Assembly (NCBI GenBank): GCA_003694825.1
Contig: RFJS01000575.1
Span: 1-7,513, forward strand
Source: Verrucomicrobiota bacterium
GTDB taxonomy: Bacteria; Verrucomicrobiota; Verrucomicrobiia; Opitutales; Opitutaceae
Reading direction: 5' to 3'
DNA length: 7,513 bases
Positions 1 through 6,682 of the stretch are shown here, piece by piece. The translations under genes were made by a program, and so were the position numbers. A model generated the notes under the pieces. That model had not been told where the DNA came from. It did no database searches and saw only the letters and a program-made list of their open reading frames with translations. Numbering within the stretch: the stretch's first letter is position 1; every line of letters starts with the position of its first letter.

Positions 1-696
1 AGGATCCCGCCCGCGCGAAGTCTTGCGCGCCACGAAAAACTCCGAGAACGGACGCCCCTGCACCTCGCTCTCCTCGAGGCCGGAAATCTCGGTGAAAGCT
101 CGGTTGGCGAAGACGATGCGCGGTCCCGCCGCCGTGTCTGCATCGGTGACGACGACACCCTCTGCCGTATTGTGCAGGACTCGTTCGATAAAGCGGCTGT
201 CGCGAGCGGCCTCCGTCGCTTCGACCGCCGTCATGACGACCTCACGCACCTGCCCGGCCTCATAGACGGGCTGAAACTGCGCGTGTATCTTCAACCCGAA
301 CTCCGCCAGATCCAGATCCGCGACATGGCCTTCGCCACCCCATGCCTGCTGAAATCTCAACTCGAGGCTGCGGGCCGTCGCGCCCTCGAAAAGCGCGGCC
401 GGGGGCTTTCCCTCGAGTTCGTCCGGGAAGAAGCCAAGTCGGCGCAACAGCTGCCCCCGGCACCATCGCAGAATAAACGCATCTCCCTCGCGGCCGATGC
501 GCCAGATGAGTCCGCCGCTGCGCTCAGCCGCGGCTCCGGCCCCGTCCGCCCCCTCGCGGGCAGCACTCAGATCGGCCTCGATCAGCTCGATAAAACGCTG
601 AAACTGCGGCGCATCCGGGATGTTGCCGTCAAAAGCCTGCCGAATGCGGGCCGCGAGTTGCGGATCCTGTGTCAACGATTCGGGAAGCTCAGGCAT
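1..696 (-). CDS. PAS-domain signalling protein, N-terminal part (cut by window start)
   Basis: The frame is open from an ATG at 696-694 to the window edge with no stop, giving 232 residues; the C-terminal part lies outside. Residues 168-221 read as a PAS sensor domain: a helix with HNTAEGVVVTDAD (175-187), then IVFANRAFTEISGLEESEVQ (194-213) and GRPFSEFF, which is the classic PAS N-cap, beta and helix pattern. Residues about 60-160 look like a second, degenerate PAS (IWRIGREGD, LLRRLGFFPDELEGKP, then beta strands ending in VREVVMTAVE). No signal peptide or membrane segment is visible, so a cytoplasmic sensor is likely. The output module (histidine kinase, GGDEF or other) cannot be told. The ATG was chosen because the only other upstream in-frame option before the stop at 760-762 is a CTG; no Shine-Dalgarno is visible. 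The family call is secure, but the ligand and output are unknown. Confidence 0.85.
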   Translation of the reverse strand, partial: MPELPESLTQDPQLAARIRQAFDGNIPDAPQFQRFIELIEADLSAAREGADGAGAAAERSGGLIWRIGREGDAFILRWCRGQLLRRLGFFPDELEGKPPAALFEGATARSLELRFQQAWGGEGHVADLDLAEFGLKIHAQFQPVYEAGQVREVVMTAVEATEAARDSRFIERVLHNTAEGVVVTDADTAAGPRIVFANRAFTEISGLEESEVQGRPFSEFFVARKTSRGRDP

Positions 697-804
697 GGCA
701 CCATAACGCGTGGCAACCGGCGGGTATCCAGGCAGCTGTGAGATTGCATTGGGAGTGTTTCAGTCAGGCACCCCGGTGAATCGTCCACGCGTCCGGTGTC
801 TGTA

Positions 805-875
805 GCGGGTTTTGCTTCAAGGAAACCTCATGGCGGGTTTTCCGCACCGTGAAGTAAAACTCGCGTAAAAACCCG
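805..875. repeat. GCGGGTTTT direct repeats with an inverted copy in the gap before the PAS gene
   Basis: The 185-base gap 697-881 has no credible gene. GCGGGTTTT occurs at 805-813 and again at 833-841, and the reverse complement of its last eight bases, AAAACCCG, lies at 868-875. Either direct copy could pair with the inverted copy; 834-841 with 868-875 gives an 8-bp stem with a 26-nt loop. The block lies just downstream of the transporter stop on the transcribed (minus) strand and upstream of the PAS gene. It could be a weak termination or processing structure, or operator-like half sites. It is not a canonical terminator, since the loop is long and no T-tract follows the stem. Confidence 0.4.
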
Positions 876-881
876 GCCGCC

Positions 882-1832
882 TCACAGCGCCACCCAGGCC
901 AACCCCAGCCGCACCCACCACGGAATCGCCACGAGAGCGACCAGGGTCGTCGCCAGGATGACCTGCGCGGCAATCAGCGGCTGGCCGCCAAAGTGGCGCG
1001 ACAACACCAGCGACATCATCCCCGCCGGCATCGCCGCCTGCACGATCATGATCTGGCGCAGCTCCACCGGCAGCGGAAGAAACTTCGCCGCCACGAGGAA
1101 GACAACCGGCACGCAGGCCAGGCGCAGAAGCAGCGACACACCGACCACCCTGCCGGCCACCAGCCGGCGCGGCTCAGCGACGAACTCGTGCAGCGCTCCG
1201 CCCGAAGCCAGCAGCCCGACCGGCACCGCACAGGCGCCCAGTGCTTTCATCGCGGCGAGCACCGGGCCGGGCACCAGGTGTTCGCCGCCGGTGAAGTTGA
1301 GCGTCACCGCCAGCACGATCGCGACCAGCGGCGCGTTGATCAGCCGCCGCCATCCATCGCGCCAACTCCCGCCCGCCACGACAATCGAGCCCACCGTCCA
1401 GATCGCCAGCTCGCACCCGATGTTGTGCACGAAGAGCACGCTGAGCGTCTCTCCGCCGAAAAGCTCCCGCACGATCGGAATGGGGATGAAACCATAGTTG
1501 TAGGTGCCGACCGCAAAGGCGAAAGTCCGCAGTCCGTGCCCGCGGCTCATCCCCAGCCAACGCCCGCCGAAATAGCCCGCCGCGAATCCGAAGGCCATCG
1601 TCGCGTATCCAACCAGCGGTGGCAGCAGGACATTCGCCGGATCCAGCAGCGCCTTCCGCCCGAGCATCGACTCGAAAATGAGGCACGGGAAGAGGATGTT
1701 GACCGTGATCCGGACGAGGTCGGTCTCGCCCTCCGCCCCCATCCACCCGGCCCGGCGCGCCAGCACCCCCACCCCGATGATGGCGAACACCGGCGCCACC
1801 AGCGCCAGCAGGCTCGCGTAGCTCGTGCTCAT
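882..1832 (-). CDS. AEC-family (auxin efflux carrier-like) membrane transporter
   Basis: This 316-residue protein is almost wholly hydrophobic, with about ten predicted membrane segments (roughly 7-27, 40-58, 68-92, 105-122, 131-153, 166-182, 190-212, 224-250, 259-279 and 285-311). The usual AEC length is about 300-320. Family-like signatures are NILFPCLIF at 45-53, GTYNYGFIPIPI at 109-120 (the first-half crossover motif with Asn and Pro) and MPAGMMSLVLSRHFGG at 268-283 in the second half. AEC proteins (TC 2.A.69) export or exchange small organic anions such as malate or malonate in bacteria; the substrate here cannot be read from the sequence. The ATG at 1832 was chosen because hydrophobic sequence starts right after it and GGAG lies five bases upstream. 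The 63 extra upstream in-frame residues are polar, low in quality and lie inside the FRG gene. The start overlaps the FRG stop by 4 bases. Confidence 0.88.
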   Translation of the reverse strand: MSTSYASLLALVAPVFAIIGVGVLARRAGWMGAEGETDLVRITVNILFPCLIFESMLGRKALLDPANVLLPPLVGYATMAFGFAAGYFGGRWLGMSRGHGLRTFAFAVGTYNYGFIPIPIVRELFGGETLSVLFVHNIGCELAIWTVGSIVVAGGSWRDGWRRLINAPLVAIVLAVTLNFTGGEHLVPGPVLAAMKALGACAVPVGLLASGGALHEFVAEPRRLVAGRVVGVSLLLRLACVPVVFLVAAKFLPLPVELRQIMIVQAAMPAGMMSLVLSRHFGGQPLIAAQVILATTLVALVAIPWWVRLGLAWVAL

Positions 1833-2638
1833 GCCCGCTCCGCTCCCGATGACCGTGTCTTCGGGCTGTAGTGACGCTCGAGCCAACGGCTCAGCCCGTC
1901 GAGCCCCGGAAAGAGAACGCGCTCGGTGATGTTGGCCTGGTCGAGTTTGTCGCGAATCTCCCACTTCAACTCCGCGGGGATGATGATCCGCCGCGACAGA
2001 TCGGGATGCGAGCCAAGCCACTCATCGAGCACCGCTGTCGGATCCGACGCCACCGAGAAAAAAGCAAACTGGTTCACAATGCGGTCGTCGATCGACGGCG
2101 GCTCGAAAAACAGGACGATATTCTCCGGCGAAAGCGCGCCAAACTCCTCCAGCGTGGGCACAACCTCCGAAATCATCTCGACAGTGAAGACATTGGCCCC
2201 CTCCCGTTCGAGCCGATCCCGCAGGGCCCCCGGCAGCAAACGGTGCGCCTCCACGTAGTTTGCCACCCAGACGACCGCGTCCGTGTCGAATCGCTCGATG
2301 TTCGCCGTCGCGAAATGCAGCGCGACAAATGGCGAATACGTCCAGTCCATGAGCCGCGCCGGCAGGCCGTGGTGTTTGGCCAGCGCCAGCCAGTGCCAGA
2401 GCGAATCGCGCTCGACCATGCTGCGGTGGGCATACTTGCGGAAGTTGCGCAAAAGGTGCCCCTCGAGCTTCGCGAAATCGCCCCCCATGCGGATAAGCGT
2501 CGTCTCGAGCCGGTAATCGATGGCCGACAGCCCCCGATAGGCGCAGCGCGAACGATACCGGCCGATCGCCGGATCCCACGCATCGGCAAACAGCGCATCC
2601 TGCAGTTCGTTCCAGTTCGTCACCCGCACTTCGTGCAT
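1829..2638 (-). CDS. FRG domain-containing protein
   Basis: This soluble protein has 269 residues, no signal peptide and no membrane segment. It carries the FRG-domain hallmarks in order: YRG at 34-36 (the F-R-G motif with Tyr for Phe), RLETTLIR at 43-50, HHGLPARLMDWTYSPFVALH at 89-108 (the family's most conserved block), RIVNQFAFFSV at 186-196, and LFPGLDGLSRWLE at 242-254, the usual tail of the domain. The domain fills nearly the whole chain. FRG proteins are widespread in bacteria and phages, often in accessory regions, but I know of no firmly established biochemical activity, so none is assigned. The ATG at 2638 has AGGA eight bases upstream and fits the domain start; a longer in-frame extension to 2818 is low-complexity and was not used. 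The stop overlaps the transporter start (ATGA), so the two are probably one operon. Confidence 0.87.
   Translation of the reverse strand: MHEVRVTNWNELQDALFADAWDPAIGRYRSRCAYRGLSAIDYRLETTLIRMGGDFAKLEGHLLRNFRKYAHRSMVERDSLWHWLALAKHHGLPARLMDWTYSPFVALHFATANIERFDTDAVVWVANYVEAHRLLPGALRDRLEREGANVFTVEMISEVVPTLEEFGALSPENIVLFFEPPSIDDRIVNQFAFFSVASDPTAVLDEWLGSHPDLSRRIIIPAELKWEIRDKLDQANITERVLFPGLDGLSRWLERHYSPKTRSSGAERA
1838..1841 (-). promoter_or_regulatory. Ribosome binding site of the AEC transporter gene
   Basis: GGAG on the minus strand is followed by a 5-base spacer (CGGGC) and the ATG at 1832-1830. It lies inside the end of the FRG coding region. With the ATGA overlap it fixes the transporter start and fits translational coupling. 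Confidence 0.6.
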
Positions 2639-2838
2639 GCCGGTGATCCTGCCTCCACCCCGCCGCTGCAAACAATGCAAATGCCCCGCACTGGGCCAAT
2701 CATTCACACGCTCTCCGCAAGCGGCTCCCGGTTTTGCGCAGCCCATGGCTTCCGCCTTGCTATGCGCCCCCCCGTCACGAGCCTTTCGAAGCGACAATCG
2801 CCTCTCCGAGACAACCAACGAACCACGCCTTTCTGCTC
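2639..2838. promoter_or_regulatory. Divergent intergenic region between FRG gene and giant gene
   Basis: The 200-base region separates two divergently transcribed genes, so it must hold the promoter of the giant plus-strand gene and probably that of the FRG-transporter pair. The stretch 2666-2716 is less GC-rich than its surroundings. I could not find a convincing -35/-10 pair for either direction. A seven-C run lies near 2767, and a small perfect stem, GCGA-CAA-TCGC, lies at 2791-2801. The promoter role is inferred from gene orientation only. Confidence 0.3.
2647..2656 (-). promoter_or_regulatory. Ribosome binding site of the FRG gene
   Basis: Reading the minus strand, GGAGG (2656-2652) is followed by AGGA (2650-2647), the latter 8 bases before the ATG at 2638. 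This supports that start over the upstream in-frame options. Confidence 0.55.
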
Positions 2839-5800
2839 ATGCAACCCGCGCCATCCACCAGTGCCTCCTCCGACCCGAGGCTCATCGAATACATCAATCT
2901 CAAGCTCGCCGCCATGGGGCTGCCCATCTTCGGCCGCGAGGACGAGTTTGCCTACCTCGCCCTGAGCCGATCCCTGCTCGCGAACTACCAGGAAAAAGCC
3001 CGTCTCTTGCGCGGGCACCTCTGCCCGGCCGACCGCGCCATCGACGCCTTCCTGCGCGACTACCTCGGCGAAGACACCCCGCAGCTCCCGGCTCTGGTGC
3101 CGACCGACACGTTCACGCTCGACCAGCCCGGTCTCGCCCGCGTCCTCTCCCTCCCCCCGGATCAGGACAAGCTCGAAGGCGCCGGCCTCACCTCCTACCG
3201 CGTCTACCAGGGGGTCCTGCACAATCCGGAAAAGGACCGGCGCACCACCCAGGGTGTCTTTCACGTCACCGAACAGGGACTGCCCGTTCCCGCCGACAAA
3301 AAGGCCGTGCCGCGCCGGACCTTCGCCGCCCTGCTTCGCGCGGCCCTCAATCCCCCGAAAGACCTCCTGCGCCTCCCCTTCACCGCCTCCAGCCCACAGC
3401 AGGCCCACACCTGGGTCTCCCTTCTGCTGCGTCCCATCGTGCTCCCCGCCGTCCCGGGCCTTCACGGCGAAAAGTCCCTTGAGATCCGCTTCTTCGCGCC
3501 GGGAGGCCTCGTCGCCAACCTCGACTTCGTCGAATCCATCTTCGGCAACGCCGGCGACCCCTTCCTCCCGGAAAACGACGCCCGCCTCGACACCGAACAC
3601 TGGTCCGGCCAGACCGGCTGCGTCATCCTCGCCCCCCACCTCATCCATCTGCGCAAGAAAGACCTCGGTCTCCCGCACATCTCCGAAGCCACCGAGCGCC
3701 AGAAACGCGACGGCATGTGCTGGGAACACGAAGACGAGAAATACAATGATGGCGGCGCCTTCAAAATCACCTGTCGGGACAAGCGCGGCATCATCGTCAC
3801 CCTCATCGCCGACACCTACTTCGGCTACTGCAAAAAGGAGGTGAAGACCCAGATCAGCTACGCCGCCAACCTCTTCGGCCAGGCGGAGGAAGAACACGCC
3901 GGCGGCGCCATCGCCTTCCCGACCTACGACCTCGGCGAAGACTTCCAGCTCAGCACATTCTATCCCGTCGTCGACCACACCTTCGAGGAGCTCATCCAGC
4001 GCCACGGCAGCCGCCTCGACCTCCAGCCCGAGGGCTATGCGATCGACAAGAACTTCCCCGACATCCGCTACGTCCCCGAGGATGCCCGCTTCTCCCTCCA
4101 CGATCAGAGCATCGAGTGGACGGCCGGAAACGGGGAACCGCGCCGCATCCGCCTCCAGCCCGGCTACACCTACGTGCTTCCCTCCGGCTACAAGGTCGAG
4201 ATGATCAAGCCCCCCACCACCCTGCGCTGGCGGCTGATCGGCACCACCGCGGAAGGCACATTCTGCCACAAACCCTGCACCGTCTCCGGCGGCGGCAAAT
4301 CCGAAATCTCCAAGTCCATCGCCGACGCCATGATCGCCGGCCCCGTCTTTGTGGCCGACTTCCAAAAGGACTTCGACAAGGTCGACGCCATCCTCAACCA
4401 CGACTACAGCCAGCGTTTCCGCGACCCCAGCCGCAATCGCCCCGACAGCCGCCCCATCCTCAGCCCGCAACGCTCCCTCGGGTCGGTCATCAAACTCCTG
4501 ACCCCGAGCCCTGAATACACCGACGAATACAACGCCTGGCTGCGCGCCATCCCCGAATACATCCGCGACCTCGTCTTCATCGTCAAACGCCTCTACAAGC
4601 CCGACTGGGAAGACAACTGGCGCCAGCGCTTCTCCGCCGACCTCATCGACGGCCACCCGGGCAACGAACTCAAATACCGCGGCCAGAAACTCCTCACCCG
4701 CTACCTTCGCGTCGGCTTCGCCGAAGATGGTGCCTGGCGCATCTTCAGCCTCAGGCGCGACTTCATGCCGGCCCGAAAGGTCCAGACCGAAGACGACATC
4801 TCCGCCTCGACCGTCGTCCCCGCCAGCGCCGTCGAAGGCCTCAGCCCGCACATCGACCGCTACGCCTGGAAGTTCCTCATCAACTGCGAATCCCGCCTCT
4901 TCCAGCGGCCCGACGATGCCATTCACCGCGGCTACGACGCCAAGACCGAGAGCGACTTCAGCCGACCGGGCAACTTCTTCTCCAACTACCATCCCGTCAC
5001 CCGCGAGGAAGCGCGCGCAATCGTCGAGGAATCCATCGCCTTCGACAAGTTCACCGAGCCCATGCAGCGCACCATCCGCAAGTTCCTCGAAGAAGCTCGC
5101 CCGGACTACGTCGTCTCCACCGCCCACCCGCGCATCGTCGACGGCAAACCCACGAAAAACCCGCGCTACCTGCAGCTCCGTCCCGACCTCGAAGACCCGC
5201 GGCCGAAATACCTCGCCGAACTCGGCACCCGGCTCTACCGCCGCATCCCCGAAGACCGCGGCGTCCCCATGCCCGTCAACGAAGTCCTGCCCGGACGCCG
5301 CAACAATCCGCCCAACGAGGGCATCCGGCCGCTCTGCGTCTACGGCCCCATCCACTACCAGGATCTGCCGGAATTCTTCATGGACGCCATCGCCAGCCTC
5401 ACCGGCAAATCGCCCTCCACCACCGGCGCCGGTTCCGAGGGCGCGCTCACCAAGGGCCCCTTCAACGCCCTTCCGCCCATCATCGACCTCAACAACGCCC
5501 TCGTCGCCTTCCTGCTCACCGGCTACCCGGCCTTCTCCAGCGCCGCCGGCTGGGTGGGCCCGAAATACCGCGTCGACCACGATATCAGCCTGCTCATCCC
5601 CGAAATCTGGTCCCGCATGACCCCGGCCGAGCGCGACCCGCAACACCTCATCCGCGAGGGCTACCTCGAGCGCTGCGAAGACTTCGAGCACAACGGCCGC
5701 ACCATCGCCGCCAGCCGCCTCGGCTGGCGCATCACCGACCGCTTCGCCCGCATCTACCTCGGCCGCATCTTCAGCAATCCGGACAAAGTTCTCCCCGAAG

Positions 5801-6264
5801 AGATGCTTCGCCCGGAAAAGCAGGACCTCGAGATCTTCGTCGACGGCATCGACAACATCGTCACCACCCAGCAGCGCGTCGCCCGTCTCTACTTCGAAGA
5901 CGGCTCCGTCGAGATGGCCTGTCCACCGCTGCGCGCCCTCCTGCACATCATGGCCGAGGGCCATTACGAAGGCAAAGACGCCAACCATCCCGACATCCGG
6001 GCCCTCTTCACCCGCGAGGCTCTCCTCGCCTCCGATTGGTACAAAGAGCGCCTTGCCTCGCGCCATCGTTACGAAATCGGGCTCCTCGAATCGCAACTGC
6101 GCAGCCTCGAGGCCTTCCTTGAAAATCCCGTCTACACCGCGGAAACCGACCGGCTCGGCATCCGCGATCGCATCGCCCGCACCCGCGAAGCCCTCGAAAA
6201 GGCCCGCCAGCGATCACCCGAAGCCCTCACCGGCACCCTCGGCCGCGATCCAGCCCTCGACTGA
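2839..6264 (+). CDS. Probable PPi-type phosphoenolpyruvate carboxykinase (diphosphate-dependent)
   Basis: This 1141-residue cytoplasmic-looking protein has no signal peptide or membrane segments. I read it as a member of the PPi-PEPCK family (EC 4.1.1.38), which interconverts oxaloacetate plus PPi with PEP, Pi and CO2. Known members in Propionibacterium and Entamoeba are also about 1130-1150 residues and unlike the shorter ATP/GTP enzymes. Visible motifs are FCHKPCTVSGGGKSEIS at 475-491 (Gly-rich phosphate-binding-like loop with K487 and S488, preceded by H477), IHRGYD at 695-700, TTGAGSEGALTKGPFNALPP at 861-880, and FVDGIDNIV near 1000. A charged, probably helical tail starts at about 1075. 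The ATG at 2839 was chosen because the in-frame extension back to a TTG at 2734 is low-complexity and Pro-rich; no Shine-Dalgarno precedes it. The gene appears intact, with the same codon bias as its neighbours. The family call is from memory of motifs and length; a conserved protein of unknown function is the alternative. Confidence 0.62.
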   Translation: MQPAPSTSASSDPRLIEYINLKLAAMGLPIFGREDEFAYLALSRSLLANYQEKARLLRGHLCPADRAIDAFLRDYLGEDTPQLPALVPTDTFTLDQPGLARVLSLPPDQDKLEGAGLTSYRVYQGVLHNPEKDRRTTQGVFHVTEQGLPVPADKKAVPRRTFAALLRAALNPPKDLLRLPFTASSPQQAHTWVSLLLRPIVLPAVPGLHGEKSLEIRFFAPGGLVANLDFVESIFGNAGDPFLPENDARLDTEHWSGQTGCVILAPHLIHLRKKDLGLPHISEATERQKRDGMCWEHEDEKYNDGGAFKITCRDKRGIIVTLIADTYFGYCKKEVKTQISYAANLFGQAEEEHAGGAIAFPTYDLGEDFQLSTFYPVVDHTFEELIQRHGSRLDLQPEGYAIDKNFPDIRYVPEDARFSLHDQSIEWTAGNGEPRRIRLQPGYTYVLPSGYKVEMIKPPTTLRWRLIGTTAEGTFCHKPCTVSGGGKSEISKSIADAMIAGPVFVADFQKDFDKVDAILNHDYSQRFRDPSRNRPDSRPILSPQRSLGSVIKLLTPSPEYTDEYNAWLRAIPEYIRDLVFIVKRLYKPDWEDNWRQRFSADLIDGHPGNELKYRGQKLLTRYLRVGFAEDGAWRIFSLRRDFMPARKVQTEDDISASTVVPASAVEGLSPHIDRYAWKFLINCESRLFQRPDDAIHRGYDAKTESDFSRPGNFFSNYHPVTREEARAIVEESIAFDKFTEPMQRTIRKFLEEARPDYVVSTAHPRIVDGKPTKNPRYLQLRPDLEDPRPKYLAELGTRLYRRIPEDRGVPMPVNEVLPGRRNNPPNEGIRPLCVYGPIHYQDLPEFFMDAIASLTGKSPSTTGAGSEGALTKGPFNALPPIIDLNNALVAFLLTGYPAFSSAAGWVGPKYRVDHDISLLIPEIWSRMTPAERDPQHLIREGYLERCEDFEHNGRTIAASRLGWRITDRFARIYLGRIFSNPDKVLPEEMLRPEKQDLEIFVDGIDNIVTTQQRVARLYFEDGSVEMACPPLRALLHIMAEGHYEGKDANHPDIRALFTREALLASDWYKERLASRHRYEIGLLESQLRSLEAFLENPVYTAETDRLGIRDRIARTREALEKARQRSPEALTGTLGRDPALD

Positions 6265-6304
6265 ACATAACGCGGCGGCCCGACAGCCGCTCTCCACACC
6301 TTCC

Positions 6305-6335
6305 CGGCGGGGCGGGGCAGCCGCCCGTCCCGCCG
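6305..6335 (+). terminator. Strong GC hairpin after the giant gene, candidate terminator without T-tract
   Basis: CGGCGGGGCGGG (6305-6316) pairs with CCCGTCCCGCCG (6324-6335) as a 12-bp stem with one G-T pair and a 7-base loop (GCAGCCG). It begins 41 bases after the stop codon at 6264 and ends 28 bases before the rpsR promoter. This is where a transcript end would be expected. No run of T follows, so it is not a canonical intrinsic terminator. It could be an atypical terminator or a 3'-end stabilising structure. A smaller possible stem, GCGGC (6272-6276) with GCCGC (6286-6290), lies just before it. Confidence 0.5.
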
Positions 6336-6363
6336 AACCTCCGCAAAACCTGCAATCCCGCTA

Positions 6364-6392
6364 TTGACAAGGGCTCGCCCCGTATGGCTAAT
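6364..6392 (+). promoter_or_regulatory. Sigma70-type promoter of rpsR
   Basis: A perfect -35 hexamer TTGACA (6364-6369) is followed by a 17-base spacer and GCTAAT (6387-6392), which matches four of six bases of TATAAT including the essential A and final T. Transcription would start near 6399, giving a leader of about 25 bases before the rpsR ATG. This is the best promoter match in the window and separates rpsR from the upstream gene. Confidence 0.65.
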
Positions 6393-6423
6393 CCCTGACC
6401 TTTTTCCACACGACTTTCCGCAA

Positions 6424-6627
6424 ATGAGCGAAGAAACACTACAGCAGCAGAAGGGACGCAGCCTCAATCCGCTGGAGATGGGCATCAATCACACCCACAT
6501 CTTCCAGCGCTTCGTGACCGAAACCGGCAAGATCCTCCCGCGCAAGGTCACCGGCCTCACCGCCAAACACCAGCGGCACATCGCCCGCGAAATCAAGCGC
6601 GCCCGCAATCTGCTCCTCATGAAGTAA
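6424..6627 (+). CDS. rpsR: 30S ribosomal protein S18
   Basis: The 67-residue product matches S18 over its second half: [12 protein letters not shown] (33-44) corresponds to ESGKIVPSRITG of E. coli, and [17 protein letters not shown] (50-66) to the conserved QR-LARAIKRAR-LSLLP helix. S18 binds 16S rRNA in the platform of the small subunit next to S6 and S11. The N-terminal half ([17 protein letters not shown], 14-30) differs from the usual motif and has no cysteine, and the C-terminus stops early without the LLPY tail. The ATG at 6424 was chosen over an in-frame TTG at 6364 because that TTG is part of the -35 box. No Shine-Dalgarno precedes the start. The gene stands alone rather than beside rpsF, ssb or rplI, and the sua5-like gene follows 55 bases later. 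Confidence 0.92.
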   Translation: MSEETLQQQKGRSLNPLEMGINHTHIFQRFVTETGKILPRKVTGLTAKHQRHIAREIKRARNLLLMK

Positions 6628-6658
6628 AAGGACCGCGTGCACACGCACCCGGTGATCT

Positions 6659-6673
6659 GCCGTCCACGACGGC
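6659..6673 (+). other. Small perfect hairpin just before the sua5-type gene
   Basis: GCCGTC (6659-6664) and GACGGC (6668-6673) form a perfect 6-bp stem around the 3-base loop CAC. It ends nine bases before the ATG at 6683, with no T-tract after it. It could be a weak attenuator between rpsR and the next gene or could affect access of ribosomes to the start. No regulation has been shown. Confidence 0.35.
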
Positions 6674-6682
6674 CGGATTGAC

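Noticed and set aside
172..741. Open frame of 189 codons on the plus strand opposite the PAS gene
   Set aside because: It is a shadow of the minus-strand PAS gene, whose translation has clear PAS motifs; the plus-strand product has none.
764..973. Small minus-strand frame crossing the gap and the transporter end
   Set aside because: It begins inside the transporter gene in another frame, has no recognisable domain and no ribosome binding site. The gap part may belong to a repeat but not to a gene.
993..1871. Open frame of 292 codons on the plus strand opposite the transporter
   Set aside because: The product is rich in Arg, His, Gln and Pro with no domain pattern, typical of a reverse shadow of a hydrophobic gene.
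2734..2838. N-terminal extension of the giant protein to a TTG at 2734, with TTGCGC as a possible -35 box
   Set aside because: The extension is Pro/Arg-rich with no domain, so the ATG at 2839 is better. As a promoter, the matching -10 region (around 2757-2763) has at most three of six bases right.
1871..2965. Open frame of 364 codons on the plus strand opposite the FRG gene and into the giant gene
   Set aside because: The minus-strand FRG motifs are unmistakable, and this frame would collide with the start of the giant gene.
2704..6096. A 1130-codon open frame on the minus strand, antisense to the giant gene
   Set aside because: Its product is a low-complexity mix of Gly, Val, Ala, Asp, Glu and Phe, as expected when a gene with G/C-ending codons is read on the opposite strand. 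Stops are absent because TTA, CTA and TCA are rare in the sense gene. The plus-strand protein has ordered, recognisable motifs.
6635..6646. GCGTGCACACGC as a hairpin or operator after rpsR
   Set aside because: The two 5-base arms leave only a 2-base loop, too small for a hairpin, and no T-tract follows; it is too short to argue for an operator.
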